DNA of 64,000 nucleotides from Candidatus Poribacteria bacterium (GCA_012270795.1 JAAXHO010000060.1:1-64000); one strand, 5' to 3'. Shown: positions 45,701 through 55,010, numbered from the stretch's first letter. Numbers and translations: made by a program. Notes: a model not told the origin generated them from the sequence alone.

Positions 45701-45748
45701 TGGCGGGTGTGAGGTCCCGCCATTTCCAGTTGCGAGTTTTGAGTCCAT
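42737..45748 (-). CDS. M16-family (PreP-type) zinc peptidase, copy 2
   Basis: 1003 residues, a tandem duplicate of the gene at 39660 with almost the same N-terminus (GNGGTSHPPIDLQPGQKLHG). HILEH is at 83-87 and GIVYNEVKIG supplies the third ligand, so it should also be active. The copies differ next to the catalytic site: HAVLAGSHKYPVKEPFFEMI in copy 1 against HCVTMGSRKYLVKGVLFESM here, which may mean different peptide preference. Ribosome site CCGGAGAC. The gap to copy 1 is 59 bases, so they are probably co-transcribed. Confidence 0.88.
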   Translation of the reverse strand: MDSKLATGNGGTSHPPIDLQPGQKLHGFEVKTITPIDELRAVAIELLHPHSGARLLHLYADDSRNLFSISPITPTYDDTGLPHILEHCVTMGSRKYLVKGVLFESMKMSLASYDSTNAMNCVDHGFYYTSNNVRKDLFNIAEIHFDSVFHPLLTEEIFKREAHHLEPVDPDQPTENLKINGIVYNEVKIGLTEPEYYLWTIVKNNLLPDTHYTNNGAGDPLVIPDLTHEKLKSYHETYYHPHNSYFFFYGDIPTHEYLSFLSDKLAAMPKTEINGRQHPLRKETTRQTKWKFPRTVTDTYPIETDESLNEKTYLMLSWLIGDATDPEEAIMFRLLLRILLGNESSPLRKAITNAKLGINIRYNFLRGRMGPNRTWSIGLVGSEADRIEPFVELVMNTLTQIANADINHEQVEAAFQQITYDYQEVTSNFPFQMAMHVFNTWIYEKDPTLFLKMGTHLSAVRQRWEQNPQIFNDLIRERLLDNPHRLTTILKPEPGKLKRLYAKENERLKAIRAQLSDEQMKQLAADAAELERLSGQPNSPESLAKLPQLRISDLPDKPLQIPTTVETVKGRPLLRNDIFSNGVNYLSLNFDLQGLPQHLWQYLPCYTDAISKLGAGKMNYEQVAQRRAAATGGIGCSPTFTTHTLGPSHAVFGMKFDLKALDGKMEGALDILHDLIFEVNPRDKERFREILKRAVASKQDYYWPHAANHRAARGLSLRGFLKDIVYGLPRLRTNEMLANSFDDSYEELISYIEQIREFLTVQNRVTASFTGSDNAFDMFRVQFAEWIDEMRDEPIIPAPIGFESFDTPPREGLAAPIPIAHCTKIIPAPHYSHPDSVLLTIGSHIIRNDYMRPEIRLKGNAYGYAFSYNPFESLIYQGSERDPHIARTINVFANTIDYVNQTEWTQTDIDRAIIANSSGYLRSIRPNQASSRALSHYLEGQTHDIIEEKYAQLRRATPKEVQRALIEVLEENQDKASICVIASREKLEAENQKMDQPLVIEDI

Positions 45749-45771
45749 TTTGTCTCCGGTTTTATTCTAAT

Positions 45772-47064
45772 TTATTTCTTTTCTAAGCTTGCACAAATAA
45801 GTTCTTTGTCATTTCGTGCGAAGACGTGCTTATATGCAAACGCTGGATGCGCCCATGTAACGCCGCCCCTTTGGTTCAGTTGGTCTCGCGTCGGTTCAAT
45901 CAATTTGGCGCGACTGATAATGTTAAGTCCTTCGGGAGAAAGTTCTGTGATAAGGAGTTCACCCCGTTCATTGAACATCCAGACTTTGTCTTCGTTTTGG
46001 ACAAATTGAATGGTACTCCAGCGTGCGACTGGTACTGCAGATAGGTTTTCCCACACCCGATCTCCAGTCTGTGCGTCAAGACACCTCAATTCTCCATAAC
46101 TGTCTACACCGTATATATGATCTTTGATCCATATTGGCGTTGACATAGTTGTTTGCAGTGCATCCGTATTTCTTTCATCTTTCCCTTTTCTATGCCATCC
46201 AAGTTCAAAATCCAATTTGTTTGTTGATAGTTTCAGTAGAGCTGCCCCTTCATAGAAGTTCGTAACAAACAATTGATTGTTTTTATAGATTGGTGTTGCA
46301 ATGCCGATTTCCCATCGGGTTGGGGGCATAGGATATTTCCAATGTAATTCACCAGTTTTTGGGTTCAGTGCGGTTACATTCCACCCGGTCCAGCATATTA
46401 AGACGCGTTTTCCAGCCTGTTCAATGATAATCGGTGCTGAGTAAGAAGCGTTATCTTCAAGTGCTTTCCATTTCTCATCACCAGTTTTTCGGTCAAACGC
46501 AACCACGCATGCTTCTGGTTTTCCGCCTATTTGGACGATGAGTAGGTCATCTTCAACGAGTGGTGCGCAAGCAATACCCCAAATTGGCATATTGATGTTG
46601 TATTCTGTATTTAGGTCTTTTTTCCATTTGATGTTGCCGGTTGCTGCATCGAAGCAATGTAAATGTCCCATCGCGCCTAATGCGTAAGCGAGACCTTCAT
46701 GTATCGTCATTGTAGCGCGCGGTCCTGCAGAATAATCTATTTTATAAATACAGTCATAGGTATAAGACCAGATTTCATCTCCTGTTTGCCAATCAAAGCA
46801 CAGTACACGTTCAACCTGTTTCGGTTTTGTGAGTCTGTCAGTGACGTAGACACGTCCATCAGCGACTGTCGGTCCACTGTAACCACTTCCAATTGGCACA
46901 CTCCATCGTATAGGTATTTCTTCACCTTCAAATTTATCTATGATACCCGTTTCGTTCCAAACACCGTCCCTATTTGGCCCACGCCATTGCGACCAGTCAT
47001 CTACTGCAGCAGAACATGCTATCAACAAAGTAACTGCAAGCATGCCTATAAATCGTCCTGTCAT
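45772..47064 (-). CDS. PQQ-like beta-propeller lipoprotein
   Basis: About 430 residues from the ATG at 47064, nine bases behind AAGG; the ATG at 47073 is too close to it. A signal peptide ends in a good lipobox (TLLIAC), so it should be a lipoprotein. The body starts DDWSQWRGPNRDGVW, then blades such as VLCFDWQTGDEIWSYTYDC and GNIKWKKDLN. It is only distantly related to the two propellers at 36434 and 38231. It lies 24 bases upstream of the M16 copy 2 gene and probably heads that transcript. Role unknown; such propellers often bind ligands at the cell surface. Confidence 0.82.
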   Translation of the reverse strand: MTGRFIGMLAVTLLIACSAAVDDWSQWRGPNRDGVWNETGIIDKFEGEEIPIRWSVPIGSGYSGPTVADGRVYVTDRLTKPKQVERVLCFDWQTGDEIWSYTYDCIYKIDYSAGPRATMTIHEGLAYALGAMGHLHCFDAATGNIKWKKDLNTEYNINMPIWGIACAPLVEDDLLIVQIGGKPEACVVAFDRKTGDEKWKALEDNASYSAPIIIEQAGKRVLICWTGWNVTALNPKTGELHWKYPMPPTRWEIGIATPIYKNNQLFVTNFYEGAALLKLSTNKLDFELGWHRKGKDERNTDALQTTMSTPIWIKDHIYGVDSYGELRCLDAQTGDRVWENLSAVPVARWSTIQFVQNEDKVWMFNERGELLITELSPEGLNIISRAKLIEPTRDQLNQRGGVTWAHPAFAYKHVFARNDKELICASLEKK

Positions 47065-47360
47065 TTTTCTCATCCTTAATGTATAACTCCTTCAATCCTT
47101 ACGAAGATTTTTTGTGCTTGATGCTTATTCTAATTCAATTCCTTCAATTATATTCTATCATTTTTTTATAGGTGTGTCAATCTGAAAAATTTGCAAGCCA
47201 TACATGCATGCAATGGTGAGGGAAGATGGAGACCTTTGGTAAGAGATAAGGATTCCCATAACGATAGCATATAGGAAGGGTACTTCCAATTAGTAATGGG
47301 ATATTATCATTTAGATATGGTATAACATCGGATAGAACTGAAAACGTTTTGGAGTAGATA

Positions 47361-47397
47361 AGAAAACAGGCAGATACCCAAAACGGATATCTGCCTG
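47361..47397 (-). terminator. Rho-independent terminator of the coiled-coil operon
   Basis: On the minus strand a 10-bp perfect stem (caggcagata, loop 11, tatctgcctg) is followed by 'ttttctta'. It begins 24 bases after the stop of the 47421 gene. The rest of the gap 47074-47420 is AT-rich with a degraded family A repeat end near 47307-47327 and no gene. Confidence 0.75.
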
Positions 47398-47420
47398 TGA
47401 TAATGTTCCAGCGAGTGGCG

Positions 47421-48719
47421 TTATTCTTCAACGTCCTGTTCTAACGCCTTCAGCACCGATTCAGCAAAATCTTTGCCATAGTTGGCGGAGACCAACTCTC
47501 TTGCCAATTGCCGTCGCTGCGCGGGGGTCGCCCCCCCCTTGACACCTGAAACAACTTCACGCACCTTAGAAACAACAGACTTCCGCAACTCAGCAGTGCG
47601 CCGCTGCAACTGCTGCCGTTCCGCTTCGGTCGGGAAAAACTTTTCAAACTCCGCAGGGGTCATATATTGAGAGATAAGCACATCAAAGTATTTCTTATCT
47701 ACATCTTTACGCCACGACTGTAACTGTATTTGAACGTTGCCAATAGTGTCCATCGCAACATCGGGTGAAGCAGGATCAGTCGGCACGGGCTCAGTCGTAT
47801 CTGGTGAAGCAGGAACAGGATCAACCTCTGGTGAAACAGGAACAGCAGACTCGGATGGAGAATTCATCGGCACGACAGGCCCCTCAGAACCTGACCGATC
47901 CCGATTCGTCACATACGGGGGCAACTTGACACCAACAATTTGCTCCTCACCATCTACAACTTCTATCACAAGATAGTCACGATACTTTTCTATGATTTGC
48001 GGAAGCTGTGCTTTCCATTCCGCAGCCTTCCGCTCTCTTTCAGGTTTGCCACGATTCCACTCTATAAAAAACTTGCGATTTTGTATAATGTTCTTCGCAT
48101 TTCTTATAGCCATTTCTAAGAAACGAATCCTTTCAGGAGCATCGTTTTCTGCATCCGAAAGTAGACGTTGAAGTTCTGCCTCATATTCTTTGAGTTGTTT
48201 CTCATGATAAAGTAACTGTTCTTCATCACTCATCACAAGATACGCTTCATGTTCTTCTGCAAGCTGACGCTTATACGCTTCAAGGCTCGCTTTTTCCTCA
48301 GTCATCTGTTGAAGATATGCCGCACGCTCTGCTTTCGTTTCCTCAATATATTCGGGACTAAAAACCGTGTGCCCATGAGCGATAACATAATCATAGTGCC
48401 TCAGCAATCTATCCTCGCCCGGTTTTAGCGGTTGACGCTTAAGTTCAAGTTTGCCTTCAAGATATTCAATATGCGCTTTATCACCAGCTGTTTTTGCTAT
48501 ACGAATCTGATCTTCAATATCTTGTATTATCTCTTGACGATAATCCTTAGAACTTTCGGATAAAGACTCCTGCATGTCGCTTCCCTCCTTTTGCTCCGTT
48601 GTGGGTTGCTGTGCCGTCTCTGTCGGTGGAACAGAAACATGTTGTCTGTGCAATATAAACCACACGCAAAGACCTAGCAAAAGCATAAATGCTACGAAAA
48701 TTAAAAAACCGGTTTTCAT
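47421..48719 (-). CDS. Membrane-anchored coiled-coil protein of unknown function
   Basis: 432 residues. One N-terminal membrane helix (MKTGFLIFVAFMLLLGLCVW), a Thr/Gln/Glu linker, then a long charged coiled coil (~55-245). A Pro/Ser/Thr/Val linker follows (~275-320, repeats of P-V-P-x-S-P and D-P-V-P). It ends in a helical domain (QYMTPAEFEKFFPTEAERQQ on). A C8 run at 47531-47538 lies in the codons for KGGATP, a slippage-prone spot, but the frame is intact. Ribosome site GGAGGAG. It shares a transcript with the broken gene upstream (48756-49729). No family recognised. Confidence 0.72.
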   Translation of the reverse strand: MKTGFLIFVAFMLLLGLCVWFILHRQHVSVPPTETAQQPTTEQKEGSDMQESLSESSKDYRQEIIQDIEDQIRIAKTAGDKAHIEYLEGKLELKRQPLKPGEDRLLRHYDYVIAHGHTVFSPEYIEETKAERAAYLQQMTEEKASLEAYKRQLAEEHEAYLVMSDEEQLLYHEKQLKEYEAELQRLLSDAENDAPERIRFLEMAIRNAKNIIQNRKFFIEWNRGKPERERKAAEWKAQLPQIIEKYRDYLVIEVVDGEEQIVGVKLPPYVTNRDRSGSEGPVVPMNSPSESAVPVSPEVDPVPASPDTTEPVPTDPASPDVAMDTIGNVQIQLQSWRKDVDKKYFDVLISQYMTPAEFEKFFPTEAERQQLQRRTAELRKSVVSKVREVVSGVKGGATPAQRRQLARELVSANYGKDFAESVLKALEQDVEE

Positions 48720-48755
48720 GAATGTCTCCTCCTTATTGCGTGCCTTGCAACTCGG

Positions 48756-49423
48756 CTATGTATTTTTGATAACCTCTTCAAAACCATCGGGAGGCGGATT
48801 ATCTTTTTCCCACTGTCCCAGATTAACACCATCTCTAGCGGCTTTATGTAAGCTTTCTAAATATCCGGGTGCCGTCACTTCTAGAGCCTCGAATTTCAAT
48901 CGTCTCTCTTCAAGCTCTTGGCCCCTCTGCTCTTTCTTATAGAGTTCCGTGCACACAGCACTCAGCTGACCTGTCAATTCCGTATATTCTTTTTCAGGTT
49001 TTTCTCTCGCTTTCTCAAGGGTTTGGATATCTTCTTCAAGACCTTTAACCTTTTCCTTGGCCTTCTCTTCCTTATCCGCAGCCTCTGCGTAAGGCGTATA
49101 GGCTGCGTTCTTTTCTGCCGCTGCGGCAGTTGTTTTTGCTTGAGCCGTTGTCCACTCGTTCACAAGATTTTGCGCCGTAGGACAATATTCAAGGTGAAGC
49201 GAAAAGCAATAGTCGCAATCCCCTACATGATCAATGAAATCATTATACAACTTATTGCTTTTCTTAGAAGCCTCCCACCACGCCCAAAATTTGGGATAGT
49301 AAACCTTTGCGGCTGCGTCTTTTTCTTTTGTCGCAGCTGCCAACTCTTCTTTGGCTGTCCTTAGTGAAGCCCGCTTAGATTGAAGCTGTGCGTCAAAAGG
49401 TTTCAGCTTCGCCGCTACCTTAT
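48756..49423 (-). pseudogene. Coiled-coil protein, C-terminal part cut off by a 32-bp duplication
   Basis: In frame from the duplication at 49424 the sequence reads DKVAAKLKPFDAQLQSKRAS, then KVYYPKFWAWWEASKKSNKL, a Cys pair region CDYCFSLHLEYCP, and a long coiled coil ending DGFEEVIKNT. Its only possible start inside is a TTG at 49343. If one 32-bp copy is removed the frame joins the membrane segment at 49729 without interruption, giving a ~310-residue protein similar in plan to the 47421 product. The cysteines (C-x2-C, C) may bind metal. Confidence 0.7.
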
Positions 49424-49487
49424 CCAGCTTTTTAGTTAACTTCTTCTCATCAGCTCCAGCTTTTTAGTTAACTTCTTCTCATCAGCT
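49424..49487 (-). repeat. 32-bp perfect tandem duplication causing a frameshift
   Basis: The unit at 49424-49455 (starting ccagctttttagttaac) is repeated exactly at 49456-49487. Since 32 is not a multiple of three, the duplication breaks the gene; deletion of one copy restores it. Confidence 0.93.
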
Positions 49488-49729
49488 TGCAATTCCGAAA
49501 TAGATTTTTCGTTAAGCTCCTCCTCTTCTTGAATTTCAAGAATCATATGTGTGATGATACCCGCTACTACAGATAGGACGACAGGTAACGCATAAGTTTT
49601 TAGATACGGTACCAAAGGCACTAACCAAATAGGAATAGCAGCATACACCAGGGTGGTAATACATAATAAGGCAACAAGTGCCAGGACCAAAAAATTGCGT
49701 TTCTCAATATGTAGTCTCAAGGTAGACAT
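49436..49729 (-). CDS. Membrane protein, N-terminal part before the duplication
   Basis: 98 residues from the ATG at 49729 (AAAAGGAGAAAATAAA). Two hydrophobic segments (~11-30 NFLVLALVALLCITTLVYAA and ~32-56) are followed by the start of a coiled coil (EIQEEEELNEKSISELQADE). Because of the duplication the frame ends LELMRRS. The product would be a bare membrane anchor. The long leader upstream contains several hairpins. Confidence 0.7.
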   Translation of the reverse strand: MSTLRLHIEKRNFLVLALVALLCITTLVYAAIPIWLVPLVPYLKTYALPVVLSVVAGIITHMILEIQEEEELNEKSISELQADEKKLTKKLELMRRS

Positions 49730-49739
49730 TTTATTTTCT

Positions 49740-50000
49740 CCTTTTTTCTGTGATCTGACATTTTCAGATCTTTGTCTTTTATAATTTTGACAGTCCCAAA
49801 AGGAGAAGTAATCAAATGTCCTTTTGGGCCCGCTGGTTTTCATATTCCTATAGCATCGGACTAATGTCTGTGCTATAATGAAAACCTGCCCTGTCATAGC
49901 TACATTATGGCATGGCTACGCGCTGAGAGTGCCTCTTACACACTTCGGCGCGCCCCCACCTTGGGGGTTTGCGTGCCCTGGCGCAACACACCTAAAACGT
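49740..50000 (-). promoter_or_regulatory. Structured leader upstream of the coiled-coil operon
   Basis: Reading the minus strand toward the gene: a GC-rich block (49916-49985) with the hairpin cccccaccttggggg, then a 10-bp hairpin 49795-49804/49819-49828 (cccaaaagga and complement), then gatctga/tcagatc at 49752-49770 just before the ribosome site. The base composition differs strongly from the surrounding AT-rich DNA. It may be a regulatory RNA leader or another inserted repeat; I do not recognise a known riboswitch. Confidence 0.4.
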
Positions 50001-50103
50001 GCATTTCTAACGCCTTGCATTAAATATAACACTTTTGCACTTTCAACGCAACAATTTTTTTGAAATTATGGTAGATCATACAATTAATTCTACATTCTGA
50101 GTT

Positions 50104-50235
50104 GTAGGAGCGACCTCCAAATCAAGAAATCAACGGTATGAATGCCATTTAGGCATTCATACCGTTGATTTCTTGATTTGGCGTATTCTACCAAGCGCAT
50201 TCCCCGGGTCGCGACCGGGAGGTCGCTCCTACCGG
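50104..50235. repeat. Nested palindromes with a perfect 30-bp hairpin
   Basis: The outer arms 'gtaggagcgacctcc' (50104-50118) and 'gggaggtcgctcctac' (~50217-50232) are the core palindrome of family A. Inside sits a 65-bp perfect palindrome: arm 50117-50146 (ccaaatcaagaaatcaacgg onward) and its exact complement 50152-50181, loop attta. Partial copies of the inner hairpin occur at 4.59 and 25.47 kb. It looks like one mobile hairpin inserted into another. Confidence 0.8.
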
Positions 50236-50312
50236 AGAGGTTTTGAAACGAAATGGACATAAGTTTTGTGGTATCATTATTTATTGAATACCTCTGCATA
50301 CCAAATAGGGTA

Positions 50313-50544
50313 TGTAAAGTTTTTTGTCACACAGAATCGCGGAATTCGCGGAGTACACGAAAGACACTGAAAAGACATCCCATAAACATTATTACCAAAG
50401 AATAACCTATAAATAAGTAAGACGATCCGTTGCAGTGGTCTTTTCCGCGAATTCCGCGTACTCCGCGAAGTCCGTGATTCTGAAGCACACCGTGAAATCC
50501 GCGAAGTCCGTGATTCTGATAAAATGGGTGACAAAAACTTTACA
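50313..50544. mobile_element. MITE-like element with 'tgtaaagttttttgtcac' ends
   Basis: The ends 50313-50330 and 50528-50544 are inverted repeats differing by one T. The body carries 'gcggaattcgcggagt' units in opposite orientation, as seen once at 285-450. The end sequence 'tgtaaagttttt' resembles the ends of the element at 17474. The gap 50001-50628 holds no gene. TATAAT at 50593-50598 is a plausible -10 box for metH. Confidence 0.65.
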
Positions 50545-50628
50545 CATCCAGAATGTGAAACCAAAAGAATGGAATTAATGCTCATACCGTGTTATAATAT
50601 ATGGGTATGATATTTGGATAAACAAGAG

Positions 50629-53600
50629 ATGAGCATGTCAAATTCTGAACGGATAAAACATCTACGGAAATTACTGAAAGAAAAAATCCTTGTGCTTGAT
50701 GGTGCAATGGGTTCGCTGCTACAGACATATAGACTCACGGAAGAAGATTTTCGTGGGGATCAGTTTTTATCATATCCATGTGAACTCAAAGGTTACAACG
50801 ACCTACTCTCCATTACCCAACCTAAAATAGTCCGTGAAATACACACTAATTATTGTCAGGCAGGGGCAGACATAATTGAAACAAACACCTTTACAAGTAC
50901 TTCCGTTTCAATGGCAGATTATCAGCTTGAGAATGTTGCATATCAAGTTAACTACGCAGCAGCACGGATTGCGCGTGAAGTAGCCGATGAAAATTCTACT
51001 CCAACGAAACCCCGTTTTGTCGCTGGCAGCATGGGCCCCACCAATCGCAGCTGCTCAATCTCTCCAGAAGTGAATGATCCTGGATACAGAAATATCACCT
51101 TCTCAGATCTCGTTTCTGCTTATACGACACAAGCAGAAGGATTGGTAGATGGTGGTGTTGATTTACTGCTTGTAGAGACGGTGATGGATACCCTCAACTG
51201 CAAAGCAGCACTTTTTGCAATTCAAACACTATCTGAAACACGGAAAATTGAGATTCCTATCATCGTATCTTCTGATAGAAGTGGAGGTGGCGGACGTAAT
51301 CTTTCAGGGCAGACGGTCGAAGCATTTTGGAACTCTATTAGACACGCAAATCTACTTGCAGCAGGATTAAATTGCGGTTTTGGTTCAGAACAGATCCGAC
51401 CTTATTTAGTAGGAATGTCTAAGATCGCAGATATACCAATCATTTGCTATCCGAATGCTGGTCTCCCGAATGAGCTTGGACATTACACACAAACACCTGA
51501 AGAAATGGGTGATTGGATACATGATTTTGCCCGGAATGGCTTCGTAAATATCGTTGGCGGTTGCTGTGGTAGCCAACCTGAACATATAGAGACTATTGTA
51601 AAAGTCGCATCGGAATACCCGCCACGTAAACCTGAACCACAAGAACGTGCATGTAGGCTGAGCGGTTTAGAAGCATTCAATATTACTCCCGATTCGCTTT
51701 TTGTCAACGTAGGTGAAAGGACAAATGTAGAAGGATCACGAAAGTTTGCAAGACTTATTAAAAATGAAGATTATGAGACTGCATTAGAGGTGGCACGTGA
51801 TCAAGTTGAGAACGGTGCCCAACTGATTGACATCAATATGGACGCGGGGTTATTAGATGGGGTGGCCGCTATGATCAGGTTTCTAAACTTGATAGCTGCA
51901 GAACCGGATATCAGCCGCGTTCCTATCATGCTTGATTCCAGTAAATGGGAGGTAATTGAAGCAGGTTTAGAATGTGTTCAAGGTAAAGGCGTAATCAACT
52001 CAATTAGTTTAGAAGAGGGTGAGAAAGACTTCTTAGAAAAAGCACGTCTGATTATGAAGTATGGTGCAGCAGTTATCGTCATGGCATTTGACGAGAAGGG
52101 GCAAGCACACACACTTGAGCGAAAAGTAGAGATATGTCAAAGAGCTTATAAACTGTTAACTGCAGAGGTCGGTTTTCCTGCTGAAGATATTATCTTTGAT
52201 CCAAACATCCTTACAGTTGCTACAGGAATTGCCGAGCATAACGAATATGCACTTGCTTTCATACAAGCATGTAGTGAGATTAAGTCTACCTGTCCACATG
52301 CTTTGGTGAGTGGTGGTGTCAGTAACATATCATTTTCATTCCAAGGCAATGACACGGTTCGCGAAGCAATGCATGCAGCTTTCCTTTATCACGCAATCAA
52401 TGCTGGATTGGATATGGGTATTGTCAATGCAGGACAACTTGCGGTTTATGATGATATACCGAAACCATTATTAGAGGCAGTGGAGGATGTTATATTCAAT
52501 CGGCGAAAAGATGCGACAGATCGACTATCGGATTTGGCAAGTACTTTACAAGGAAAAGGAAAAAAGAGGAAAGTAAATCGAAAGTGGCGTAAGTTACCAG
52601 TAGAGGAACGTTTAAGCCATGCGCTTGTTGAGGGTATAATTGAATATATTGAAGATGATACAGAGGAGGCGCGTCTAAAACATGAACGACCGATTCAGGT
52701 TATTGAGGGGCCATTGATGACTGGTATGGACCGGGTCGGTGAGCTTTTTGGAGATGGGAAAATGTTCCTTCCTCAAGTGGTTAAAAGTGCACGCGTGATG
52801 AAGAAGGCAGTTGCGCATCTCATTCCATACATTGAAAAGGAACAGGCTGAAGGTGCTATCCAGTCCAGAGGGAAGATCGTGATGGCAACTGTGAAAGGTG
52901 ATGTGCATGACATAGGGAAGAATATTGTTGGAGTTGTGCTTGGTTGCAACAACTATGACATCATTGATCTTGGCGTGATGGTACCAGCAGAAGATATATT
53001 GGGAACTGCAAGGAAGGAAAACGCAGATATTATTGGACTTAGTGGCCTCATCACGCCTTCGTTAGATGAGATGGTTCATGTTGCTGAAGAAATGGAAAGA
53101 GAAGGGTTCAACATACCGCTTCTCATTGGTGGTGCAACGACCTCTAAGGTACATACTGCAGTTCAAATTGAACCTGTCTATGGAGGTTCAACGATCCACG
53201 TCAAAGATGCTTCGCGAAGTGTTGGTGTTGTCGGTAATTTGATGAATATTGATAACCAACAAGAATTTGTCAAAAAGACTCGAGAAGAATATCGTGATAT
53301 ACGTGAACAGCGTGAAAAGAATAGGAAACAAACAAGATTATTAGCATTTGAAGTTGCACAGCAGCGTAAATTTAAGCCAGACTGGGAAAAATACGTTCCG
53401 CCGAAACCCAAGATGGCAGGAATAAAAGTCTTTGATGAATATCCTTTAGAAAAACTTGTTGATTACATTGACTGGACACCGTTTTTCACGACTTGGGGTT
53501 TAAAAGGTAAATATCCAGACATATTGAAAAATAATGAAATGGGGTCTGAAGCAAATAAACTATTAAAAGATGGAAGAAACCTACTGAGAACAATCGTTGA

Positions 53601-54309
53601 ACAGAAGGACTTAATTGCAAAAGCCGTTGTAGGCATCTTCCCCGCAAATGGGGTTGGGGAAGTTACAGATATATTTGTTGATGAGGAAAGAAAAAACACA
53701 ATTGCTAAATTACCTCATCTCAGACAACAAACGGAGCAACCATTCTCGCGCCCTAACCTAAGCTTGGGGGACTACATTGCACCTTACGACACAAACCTTC
53801 AGGATTATATTGGTGCGTTTGCAGTTACAACAGGAGTTGGAGTTCCTGAGCTTTGTGCAGCGTTTGAGCAAAAGCATGACGACTACAACAGTATCATGAC
53901 GAAAGCATTGGCAGATCGCTTAGCAGAGGCATTTGCAGAACACATGCATCAGTTAGTACGGACAGAACTTTGGGGATATGCAGATGATGAAATGTTAGAT
54001 AACGAAGCATTGATTGCTGAAAAATATAGGGGAATTCGGCCTGCTCCTGGTTACCCCGCTTGTCCAGATCACAATCAAAAACGAATTCTGTTTGAACTGC
54101 TGAATGTTCCTGAGAATACTGGGATAACACTCACCGAAAGTCTTGCTATGTTTCCAGCTGCTTCAGTTAGTGGGTGGTATTTCTCACATCCAGATTCAAA
54201 GTATTTCAGTATTGCGAGAATTGGTGAGGACCAGGTTCGTGATTATGCTATACGTGCAGGAATGGATTTTGAAACTGCGCTGCGTTGGCTTAAACCGTTA
54301 TTGAAATAG
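50629..54309 (+). CDS. metH: Cobalamin-dependent methionine synthase
   Basis: 1226 residues (start ATG 50629; the frame is open to a TTG at 50614). It transfers methyl from methyltetrahydrofolate via cobalamin to homocysteine. All four modules are present in order: homocysteine-binding barrel ([12 protein letters not shown]; zinc Cys in GLNCGFG and [11 protein letters not shown]), pterin barrel ([16 protein letters not shown]), cobalamin cap and Rossmann domain with DVHDIG (His760 as lower ligand; ITPSLDEMV later), and the SAM-dependent activation domain ([17 protein letters not shown]). Full length, apparently intact. I see no cobalamin riboswitch upstream. Confidence 0.97.
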   Translation: MSMSNSERIKHLRKLLKEKILVLDGAMGSLLQTYRLTEEDFRGDQFLSYPCELKGYNDLLSITQPKIVREIHTNYCQAGADIIETNTFTSTSVSMADYQLENVAYQVNYAAARIAREVADENSTPTKPRFVAGSMGPTNRSCSISPEVNDPGYRNITFSDLVSAYTTQAEGLVDGGVDLLLVETVMDTLNCKAALFAIQTLSETRKIEIPIIVSSDRSGGGGRNLSGQTVEAFWNSIRHANLLAAGLNCGFGSEQIRPYLVGMSKIADIPIICYPNAGLPNELGHYTQTPEEMGDWIHDFARNGFVNIVGGCCGSQPEHIETIVKVASEYPPRKPEPQERACRLSGLEAFNITPDSLFVNVGERTNVEGSRKFARLIKNEDYETALEVARDQVENGAQLIDINMDAGLLDGVAAMIRFLNLIAAEPDISRVPIMLDSSKWEVIEAGLECVQGKGVINSISLEEGEKDFLEKARLIMKYGAAVIVMAFDEKGQAHTLERKVEICQRAYKLLTAEVGFPAEDIIFDPNILTVATGIAEHNEYALAFIQACSEIKSTCPHALVSGGVSNISFSFQGNDTVREAMHAAFLYHAINAGLDMGIVNAGQLAVYDDIPKPLLEAVEDVIFNRRKDATDRLSDLASTLQGKGKKRKVNRKWRKLPVEERLSHALVEGIIEYIEDDTEEARLKHERPIQVIEGPLMTGMDRVGELFGDGKMFLPQVVKSARVMKKAVAHLIPYIEKEQAEGAIQSRGKIVMATVKGDVHDIGKNIVGVVLGCNNYDIIDLGVMVPAEDILGTARKENADIIGLSGLITPSLDEMVHVAEEMEREGFNIPLLIGGATTSKVHTAVQIEPVYGGSTIHVKDASRSVGVVGNLMNIDNQQEFVKKTREEYRDIREQREKNRKQTRLLAFEVAQQRKFKPDWEKYVPPKPKMAGIKVFDEYPLEKLVDYIDWTPFFTTWGLKGKYPDILKNNEMGSEANKLLKDGRNLLRTIVEQKDLIAKAVVGIFPANGVGEVTDIFVDEERKNTIAKLPHLRQQTEQPFSRPNLSLGDYIAPYDTNLQDYIGAFAVTTGVGVPELCAAFEQKHDDYNSIMTKALADRLAEAFAEHMHQLVRTELWGYADDEMLDNEALIAEKYRGIRPAPGYPACPDHNQKRILFELLNVPENTGITLTESLAMFPAASVSGWYFSHPDSKYFSIARIGEDQVRDYAIRAGMDFETALRWLKPLLK

Positions 54310-54335
54310 TGTTGTATCAGCAATTGTAAAAAAAC

Positions 54336-54364
54336 TGGATGGTAATTTTTGGAATCACCATCCA
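54336..54364 (+). terminator. Possible terminator after metH
   Basis: An 8-bp stem tggatggt/accatcca (54336-54343, 54357-54364) 26 bases past the stop, with only a weak T-rich tail (ctttatagttttt). Confidence 0.4.
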
Positions 54365-54431
54365 CTGGGACTTTATAGTTTTTGGAACTTAATGATGTTT
54401 CAATTCAGTCATTTTTAATTATATAATTATA

Positions 54432-54586
54432 ATACCAATTCTAATTAATATTATTCCATTAAGGAATTTCACTTTTATCGCTGGTTGGAGGTCTCTCTTC
54501 GGTAGGAGCGGCCTCTCGGTCGCGACCGGGAGGCCGCTCCTACCAGTTCTCCACAACTAATGAGACATTATCAATTAGAATGGTAT
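54432..54586. mobile_element. MITE-like element, family A, copy 3
   Basis: 155 bp from 'ataccaattc' to 'ttagaatggtat'. The central palindrome has diverged in both arms together (ggtaggagcggcctctcggt; cgggaggccgctcctacc), a compensatory pattern. It ends three bases before the stop of the VOC gene. Confidence 0.78.
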
Positions 54587-54589
54587 AAC

Positions 54590-54946
54590 TTATGATTTAT
54601 GTAAGCCAATAACGTTTCCACTTGGATCCATGAACATTGCAAAAGAACCCATATCATCAGGAATATCAGTTGGTGGTATCAGTATATTTCCACCATTACT
54701 TTCCACTTTAGCGACTGCTGCTTGAAGATCCTCTACTGAAATATATATAGTAATCTGGTTTGTATAAGGCATTTCATCGGTTGTTGGAAAAATATGACCC
54801 TTTATTCCTTGATCCGAACCTGGATTGCATAAGTGGACACCGTTTGTGTTAGATGAGATATCCCATCCAAAGAGTGATCGGTAAAACTCACACAATTCAT
54901 CACCGTTTTTGCCTGCTATTTCAAACCACATGACTGGATTTGGCAT
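54590..54946 (-). CDS. VOC-family (glyoxalase/bleomycin-resistance fold) protein
   Basis: 118 residues from the ATG at 54946, which follows AAGGAGATAGCAAC; the longer frame to 55009 is not needed. A single module of paired beta-alpha-beta-beta-beta units: PVMWFEIAGKNGDELCEFYR with SLFGWD, and the second half ITIYISVEDLQAAVAKVESN to MFMDPSGNVIGL. This is the small stand-alone type often annotated as glyoxalase-like; the typical metal ligands are only partly evident (E in GK-G-E replaced by Asp). Function unknown. Confidence 0.82.
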   Translation of the reverse strand: MPNPVMWFEIAGKNGDELCEFYRSLFGWDISSNTNGVHLCNPGSDQGIKGHIFPTTDEMPYTNQITIYISVEDLQAAVAKVESNGGNILIPPTDIPDDMGSFAMFMDPSGNVIGLHKS

Positions 54947-55010
54947 TGTTGCTATCTCCTTATTGATAACATAGTAAATATAGGGTGAAATATGGAAATA
55001 ATAATACACC

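Noticed and set aside
49878-50063. 61-codon ORF in the GC-rich leader block
   Set aside because: No ribosome site, on the opposite strand to the operon, and it follows the hairpins' symmetry.
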